A stretch of DNA of 10,436 nt, from contig CAWVWE010000043.1 in assembly GCA_963933975.1 (NCBI GenBank), positions 1 through 10,436 of the forward strand, read 5' to 3'. Origin of the DNA: UBA10364 sp905182675 (GTDB lineage: Bacteria > Bacteroidota > Bacteroidia > Flavobacteriales > Schleiferiaceae). The position numbers were made by a program, and so were the translations under genes. Below the pieces are notes generated by a model that worked only from the letters and a program-made list of their open reading frames with translations, was not told the DNA's origin and made no database searches. Below are positions 6,663-10,436 of this stretch, piece after piece (the first letter of the stretch is position 1; each line of letters opens with the position of its first letter).

Positions 6663-7045
6663 AGGCTAGTAGAAAGCTGAAGCTTTACATATAAGCCCCA
6701 AACCACAAGTACGGATACAAGTACACTCAGTAACACATAAGAAAGAGCTTCAACCCACTTCCCTTGTTGCAATAAAATGACCGTTTCTAAGCTAAAAGTG
6801 CTGAAAGTGGACCAGCCTCCGCAGATTCCCGTAGCAAACAACAACTGCGCTTGAGGCTTTCCTGCAGTCCATTTCATTACAAACACCAATAAAATACTGG
6901 CAAATAGATTAATAAAAAAAGTCGTCCAGTGAATCTTACTAGGCATCAAACCCTGCTCTCGCAAAAGAGTGCTCATGTAATACCGCAATGTTGCGCCTAT
7001 TCCTCCGCCTATAAACACACTGACAAAAGCTAAATATGTTTTCAT
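6659..7045 (-). CDS. crcB: Fluoride channel FluC/CrcB
   Basis: This 128-residue inner-membrane protein has four predicted hydrophobic segments (about 4-24, 39-57, 66-93 and 100-121), as in the dual-topology dimeric fluoride channels that expel F- from the cytoplasm. Family marks are GGGIGATLRYY (13-23) with R21, N46 in the INLFAS stretch, and GICGGWSTFSTFSLE (73-87) containing the two channel phenylalanines F81 and F84 plus the S/T residues around them. The usual GT-x-x-VNxxG pattern before the first half is altered: TTFFINLFAS has Thr for Gly and Ser for the second Gly, a moderate variation. The ATG overlaps the stop of the PAP2 gene as ATGA (7042-7045), so translation is probably coupled. 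The stop shares TTAA with the convergent T9SS gene. No fluoride riboswitch is seen upstream, and the operon setting suggests constitutive expression. Confidence 0.95.
   Translation of the reverse strand: MKTYLAFVSVFIGGGIGATLRYYMSTLLREQGLMPSKIHWTTFFINLFASILLVFVMKWTAGKPQAQLLFATGICGGWSTFSTFSLETVILLQQGKWVEALSYVLLSVLVSVLVVWGLYVKLQLSTSL
6673..6686. terminator. Weak bidirectional hairpin inside the 3' end of crcB
   Basis: AAAGCT (6673-6678) and AGCTTT (6681-6686) are exact inverted copies, able to form a 5-base-pair stem with a TGAA loop. It starts 11 bases after the T9SS gene stop and has T on its 3' side for either strand. It codes for the K-L-Q-L near the CrcB C-terminus. It is short and has only three T in the tail, so termination would be inefficient. 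No better terminator is visible for the convergent + strand gene. Confidence 0.3.
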
Positions 7046-7581
7046 AAAAACTGTCGGTCTAATCTCTGTAATAATCGCGCAACTATTGCGCCGAAAAGTG
7101 CTCCAGCTAAAAGGTCAAGTGGGTAGTGCACACCTAAATGAAGTCTTGAAAAGCTTTGAATAATGGCTAGAACAATCAATATAGGGAACCATGATTTAGG
7201 CAGCCAATTTCTAGTTAAGAATGCCAATCCAAAGGTGTTTGCCGCGTGCGCAGAGAAGAAACCGTAAGGCGAACAATGCACGAGAACACGCAGTCCATCA
7301 ACATCATGACATGGTCTAGGTCTGGCTAGTGTGTGCTTGAACAACTCTGCACCCTGGTCCCAAATCAACACTCCAACTATAATTAGTGCTGTTCTAAACA
7401 GCCATGTACTATGCGTATCACTATGCTGAAATAACCGTGCTAATAAAACAACATATAACGGTATCCATGTAACGGTCTTTGTGACTGCAAGCCAAAAAGC
7501 ATCCGTGCTAGAAGGAAAAAGGGTATTTGCCTCTAAAAGTAGAGAGGTATCAACCGCCGATATCGCTTCCAATATGGCCAT
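7042..7581 (-). CDS. PAP2-family membrane phosphatase
   Basis: This 179-residue integral membrane protein carries the complete three-part acid phosphatase signature of the PAP2 superfamily. The parts are K82-x6-R89-P90 (KHTLARPRP), FFSAH with the catalytic H112 (Ser-Ala-His in place of the common Ser-Gly-His), and S145-R146-x5-H152-x3-D156 (SRLHLGVHYPLD). Several hydrophobic helices flank these motifs, so the active site should face the periplasm. Members remove phosphate from lipid substrates such as phosphatidic acid, undecaprenyl diphosphate or lipid A; the motif set does not say which. Its start overlaps the obg stop by one base (TAATG, 7579-7583) and its stop overlaps the crcB start (ATGA). 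This indicates one transcript with coupled translation. The N-terminal stretch with WTWIPLY-like residues (37-43) is usual for small Bacteroidota members. Confidence 0.93.
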   Translation of the reverse strand: MAILEAISAVDTSLLLEANTLFPSSTDAFWLAVTKTVTWIPLYVVLLARLFQHSDTHSTWLFRTALIIVGVLIWDQGAELFKHTLARPRPCHDVDGLRVLVHCSPYGFFSAHAANTFGLAFLTRNWLPKSWFPILIVLAIIQSFSRLHLGVHYPLDLLAGALFGAIVARLLQRLDRQFL

Positions 7582-8579
7582 TACACCGGAGCATTCAATT
7601 TCTCCCAGATCATATCCTTAAGTTGCATAATATTAAAATTTGCTACTGAGGAAATGAAAATATGCGATATATCTTTAGGAAGTTGAGCCGCTATTTCAGC
7701 TTGGAGATCTTCATCAATCATGTCCGATTTAGTGACCGCTAGTATCCTATCCTTATCCGCAAGTTCGGGATTGTATTTCACCAATTCGCCAAGTAAAATA
7801 TTATACTCCTTTTCATAATCATCTGCATCTGCAGGAATCATAAACAATAGCAGGGCGTTTCTCTCGATATGACGTAGAAATCTATGGCCTAAACCTTTTC
7901 CTTCCGCTGCTCCTTCAATAATTCCAGGAATATCAGCCATTACAAAAGACTTATACCCTCTGTAATCCACAATACCTAAGTTTGGAACTAAGGTTGTGAA
8001 CGGATAATTTGCTATTTCCGGCTTAGCCTTACTCACCACACTGAGTAGTGTACTTTTACCAGCATTAGGGAACCCAACCAGACCTACATCAGCGAGTACC
8101 TTTAACTCCAATATGAACCATCCCTCAACAGGCTCCTCTCCCGGTTGTGCGAACCTGGGGGTTTGAAAAGTAGGCGATTTAAAGTGAACATTACCTTGAC
8201 CACCACGACCACCCTTAACTAAGGTTTGTAGCTGACCATCATCGGTAATTTCAAATAGAATTTCGCCTGTTTCCTCGTCTTTAGCGACAGTCCCTAATGG
8301 AACATCAATATATTTATCCTCTCCGTCTGCACCCGATTTTTCCTGACCAGAGCCATTTAAACCACTGGATGCCTTAACGTGCTTTTGGTATTTCAATGGA
8401 AGTAAGGTCCACATCTGTGCATTTCCTCTTACAATTACATGACCGCCGCGTCCACCATCGCCACCATCAGGTCCGCCTTTGGATGTCATTCGGTTTCTGA
8501 GAAGGTGCGTAGAACCTCTGCCTCCTCTACCGCTTTTGCAGTAAATTTTAACGTAATCAATGAAGTTGGTGCTTGACAT
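7581..8579 (-). CDS. obg: Obg-family ribosome-associated GTPase
   Basis: This 332-residue GTPase helps 50S ribosomal subunit maturation and links growth to nucleotide levels; it is essential in most bacteria tested. The Gly-rich Obg fold covers about residues 2-158, with GGPDGGDGGRGGH (35-47) and KGGRGGQGN (122-130). The G domain follows: G1 GFPNAGKS (169-176), G2 NYPFTT (191-196), G3 DIPG (216-219), G4 TKSD (283-286) where NKxD is usual, and G5 SSVA (310-313). It ends right after the G domain, so the optional OCT C-terminal domain is absent, as in many Bacteroidota. The start ATG (8577-8579) lies just after a hairpin and nine bases beyond its stem; a perfect -7 element is at 8619-8626. It is preceded by adk and followed without a gap by the PAP2 gene. 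Confidence 0.97.
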   Translation of the reverse strand: MSSTNFIDYVKIYCKSGRGGRGSTHLLRNRMTSKGGPDGGDGGRGGHVIVRGNAQMWTLLPLKYQKHVKASSGLNGSGQEKSGADGEDKYIDVPLGTVAKDEETGEILFEITDDGQLQTLVKGGRGGQGNVHFKSPTFQTPRFAQPGEEPVEGWFILELKVLADVGLVGFPNAGKSTLLSVVSKAKPEIANYPFTTLVPNLGIVDYRGYKSFVMADIPGIIEGAAEGKGLGHRFLRHIERNALLLFMIPADADDYEKEYNILLGELVKYNPELADKDRILAVTKSDMIDEDLQAEIAAQLPKDISHIFISSVANFNIMQLKDMIWEKLNAPV

Positions 8580-8584
8580 AATGC

Positions 8585-8617
8585 AAAAGAGCAGCTTCCA
8601 TTATTGGAAACTGCTCT
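8585..8617 (-). terminator. Hairpin terminator or attenuator between adk and obg
   Basis: On the - strand AGAGCAG pairs with CTGCTCT (8611-8617 with 8588-8594). A C/A mismatch follows, then four more pairs (8606-8609 with 8596-8599), closing a six-base loop. TTTT follows directly (complement of 8585-8588), then GCATT and the obg ATG. The U run is short, so partial read-through from adk into obg is likely. The opposite strand has no T run after the stem. Confidence 0.6.
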
Positions 8618-8618
8618 G

Positions 8619-8626
8619 CAAAAGTA
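8619..8626 (-). promoter_or_regulatory. Putative -7 element of an obg promoter
   Basis: Read on the - strand, this is TACTTTTG, a perfect TAnnTTTG match. Its transcript would begin near 8612, inside the 5' arm of the hairpin at 8588-8617, and about 33 bases before the obg ATG. No clear TTTG -33 element is seen (GTTCC at 8646-8650 is weak). The element sits between the adk stop and the hairpin. Confidence 0.5.
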
Positions 8627-8657
8627 CAATTGTAAAAGTTGGTATGGAACTTAACCT

Positions 8658-9230
8658 TTAGAAAGAGTCTATGATACTTACAAGACGATCAGTGATCTCG
8701 GAGATAGAACCTACCCCGTTAACACCACTATATTTATTCTGCGCCTCATAATAATTCTTTACAGGTGCAGTTTCTTTATTGTAAACATCTATTCTATGTT
8801 GTATAACCACTGGGTTGGCATCATCGATTCGACCTGATGTTTTAGCCCGTGCTGCCAATCTTAATTTCAGTTCGTTCTCTGCAACTTCAAGCGCTACCAT
8901 ACTAGTAATAGCGGTCCCTTGGGTTGCTAAAAAAGTATCCAATGCTTCAGCTTGCGCATTCGTTCTAGGGAAACCATCAAAGATGAATCCTTTTGCCTGT
9001 GGATTCTTGTTCACCGCATCCTTTAACATAGATATTGTAACAGAATCCGGGACTAACGATCCCTGGTCCATAAACGATTTCGCTAATAGTCCTAGCTCAG
9101 TTTGGTTTTTAATATTGAATCGGAATAGATCTCCAGTACTCAAGTGTACCAACTGGTAACGCTCAACTAGAGATTCACTTTGGGTTCCTTTCCCTGCTCC
9201 TGGAGGGCCGAAGAGAACAAGATTTAACAT
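8658..9230 (-). CDS. adk: Adenylate kinase (short-LID form)
   Basis: This 190-residue cytoplasmic enzyme catalyses ATP + AMP = 2 ADP, setting the adenylate balance. The P-loop is GPPGAGKGT (8-16). The AMP-binding segment is STGDLFR (31-37), and DGFPRT (85-90) is the adenylate kinase signature. The LID segment is short (R128-R146, with the RIDD motif at 134-137). It lacks the long zinc-finger insertion of E. coli-type long enzymes, and this short form is common in Bacteroidota. Conserved Arg residues R124, R128, R134 and R146 are in place for phosphate binding. The start ATG is the first in frame and gives the normal MLNLVLFGPPG N-terminus. A hairpin terminator follows 40 bases after the stop, so adk may be partly insulated from obg. 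Its 5' end faces the divergent mannose-1-phosphate guanylyltransferase gene across 115 bases. Confidence 0.97.
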   Translation of the reverse strand: MLNLVLFGPPGAGKGTQSESLVERYQLVHLSTGDLFRFNIKNQTELGLLAKSFMDQGSLVPDSVTISMLKDAVNKNPQAKGFIFDGFPRTNAQAEALDTFLATQGTAITSMVALEVAENELKLRLAARAKTSGRIDDANPVVIQHRIDVYNKETAPVKNYYEAQNKYSGVNGVGSISEITDRLVSIIDSF

Positions 9231-9254
9231 TTTGGTAGTTTTTAATTCTTGCTG

Positions 9255-9262
9255 CGAAGATA
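9255..9262 (-). promoter_or_regulatory. Possible -7 element for adk
   Basis: Read on the - strand this is TATCTTCG, one mismatch from TAnnTTTG, placed 24 bases before the adk ATG. No TTTG -33 element is found at the right spacing. It lies in the 115-base divergent region shared with the mannose-1-phosphate guanylyltransferase gene. On the + strand, TTG at 9281-9283 followed 21 bases later by TAACATTTT (9305-9313) is an even weaker candidate for that gene. Confidence 0.25.
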
Positions 9263-9345
9263 CCCATGCAGAGGAGAATATTGTACTATTGCATTGGATT
9301 TGAATAACATTTTCATTTTTCCGTCAACTAGAACCACACCATAAC

Positions 9346-10428
9346 ATGCGCACTCCATACTGTGTAATCATGGCCGGTGGCATCGGGAGCCGATTTTGGC
9401 CCATGTCCACAGAAGAATCACCAAAACAGTTCTTAGATTTTTTAGGAACAGGTGAAAGCCTCATTCAGCAAACCTACAGACGTGTCAGAAAAATCTTCGA
9501 ACCTGAACATATCTTTGTTGTCACTCACGCTAATTACGCGGATCTGACCTCAACGCATCTGCCTAAATTACCATTGAATAATATAATATTAGAGCCGTTA
9601 CGACGCAATACGGCACCCTGTATAGCCTACGCAGCAATGAAAATTAAAAAGCGTGATCCTAAAGCAAATATCTTTATTACGCCAGCTGATCATTTAATCA
9701 TTGATGAAGATGCGTTTGAGCGTCAAATACGAAAAGGCTTAGAGCAAACAGATTCATCAGATTGCTTTGTTACTATTGGAATCGAAGCAAACAAGCCAGA
9801 AACTGGCTATGGTTACATTCAGTACGATGAAACGAAAAAAGAAGGCGATAGCTACATGGTCAAAGCCTTCACCGAAAAACCTGATATTGAGCATGCTCAG
9901 AAATTTATTGACAGCGGTGATTTCCTTTGGAATGCCGGTATGTTTATATGGAATATTGAGGCTTTAAGTGCCGGATTAGACCAGCATTTACCCGAACTAA
10001 TGAATACTCTGGGACGAGCTTGGAAGGACTTAGACACTAAATATGAGGCAGATAGCATTGCCAAAGTATATGCGCAATGTGACAACATTTCTATCGATTA
10101 TGGACTCATGGAACGCTCTGAAAATGTTCGCGTTCTTCCTACCGTAATGGGATGGTCTGACGTTGGGAATTGGGGAGCGATTTATGACTTGAGCGCAAAA
10201 GACGCAAAGGGCAATGCACTTATCGGAGATTCTATTCTCGCTGAAGATTGCGCGGGTTGTTTGATTGTTAATAGCGCACCAGGCAGAGCCTTAGTGCTCA
10301 ATGATCTGAAAGATAAAATAGTCGTTCAGACAGATAAAACCACCCTGACTTTCCCAATGGGCAATGATCAAGCTATAAAACAAATTGTCAGAGCTGTTAA
10401 AATACAGCTGGGTGAGAAATTCGTTTAA
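9346..10428 (+). CDS. manC: Mannose-1-phosphate guanylyltransferase (GDP-mannose pyrophosphorylase)
   Basis: This 360-residue cytoplasmic nucleotidyltransferase makes GDP-mannose from GTP and mannose 1-phosphate, a donor for capsule, exopolysaccharide, O-antigen and glycoprotein sugars. The nucleotide-binding start is AGGIGSRFWPMS (10-21) with FWPMS typical of this enzyme. Further marks are EPLRRNTAPC (83-92), TPADH (112-116) with the metal-binding Asp, TGYGYIQ (153-159), EKPD (177-180), NAGMF (196-200), DYGLMERS (251-258) and GWSDVGNW (269-276). It stops at about 360 residues, so it is the single-function form without the phosphomannose isomerase domain of the two-domain enzymes. The ATG at 9346 leads straight into the first strand of the fold. 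It is divergent from adk and complete, ending eight bases before the window edge. What lies downstream is not visible. Confidence 0.95.
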   Translation: MRTPYCVIMAGGIGSRFWPMSTEESPKQFLDFLGTGESLIQQTYRRVRKIFEPEHIFVVTHANYADLTSTHLPKLPLNNIILEPLRRNTAPCIAYAAMKIKKRDPKANIFITPADHLIIDEDAFERQIRKGLEQTDSSDCFVTIGIEANKPETGYGYIQYDETKKEGDSYMVKAFTEKPDIEHAQKFIDSGDFLWNAGMFIWNIEALSAGLDQHLPELMNTLGRAWKDLDTKYEADSIAKVYAQCDNISIDYGLMERSENVRVLPTVMGWSDVGNWGAIYDLSAKDAKGNALIGDSILAEDCAGCLIVNSAPGRALVLNDLKDKIVVQTDKTTLTFPMGNDQAIKQIVRAVKIQLGEKFV

Positions 10429-10436
10429 TTTTAGGT

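Noticed and set aside
8815..9159. 114-codon + strand frame
   Set aside because: It is antisense to adk, which has all the adenylate kinase motifs.
1..10436. CRISPR array, insertion sequence, integrase site or prophage remnant
   Set aside because: No regularly spaced direct repeats, transposase-like frames, or tRNA 3'-end duplication were seen. The tRNA-Phe 3' end is followed directly by its own terminator and by genes with no sign of integration.

Overview
The window looks like chromosomal DNA of a member of the Bacteroidota, most likely the order Flavobacteriales. The grounds are: a secreted protein with a type IX secretion (T9SS) type B sorting domain and PKD-like repeats; a class II HMG-CoA reductase next to a 'GYDIA'-type GHMP kinase, a pairing typical of flavobacteria; perfect matches to the Bacteroidota -7 promoter element TAnnTTTG ahead of the tRNA gene, the HMG-CoA reductase gene and obg; A/T-rich leaders without Shine-Dalgarno sites; and a short-LID adenylate kinase. 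Base composition is moderately A+T-rich throughout, with no obvious compositional break.

Left part (1-2135). Bases 1-103 hold nothing I recognise. A promoter, a tRNA-Phe(GAA) gene and an intrinsic terminator form a compact unit at 104-257. Then come a gene for an unrecognised protein made of two copies of one ~80-residue domain (392-991), a small helical protein (1150-1362), and a pirin-family cupin protein (1419-2135).

Middle part (2180-6662, + strand). A two-gene unit encodes class II HMG-CoA reductase (mvaA), which makes or uses mevalonate, and a GHMP-fold kinase whose exact substrate is not settled. This points to isoprenoid supply through the mevalonate route. It is followed by a 726-residue secreted, multi-domain T9SS substrate.

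Right part (6659-9230, - strand). Reading leftward from 9230 are adk, a hairpin terminator overlapping a putative obg promoter, obg, a PAP2-family lipid phosphatase and crcB (fluoride channel). obg, PAP2 and crcB are joined by stop/start overlaps (TAATG, then ATGA), so they are probably cotranscribed and translationally coupled. crcB and the T9SS gene converge and share one TTAA as both stop codons. A divergent gene at the right edge (9346-10428) encodes mannose-1-phosphate guanylyltransferase, for GDP-mannose used in polysaccharides and glycans.

Most of the window is ordinary core genome. I see no CRISPR array, insertion sequence, phage gene or recognisable defence system. The items that most merit a second look are the internally duplicated unknown protein, the GHMP kinase of unresolved specificity, and the compact regulatory arrangement between adk and obg.
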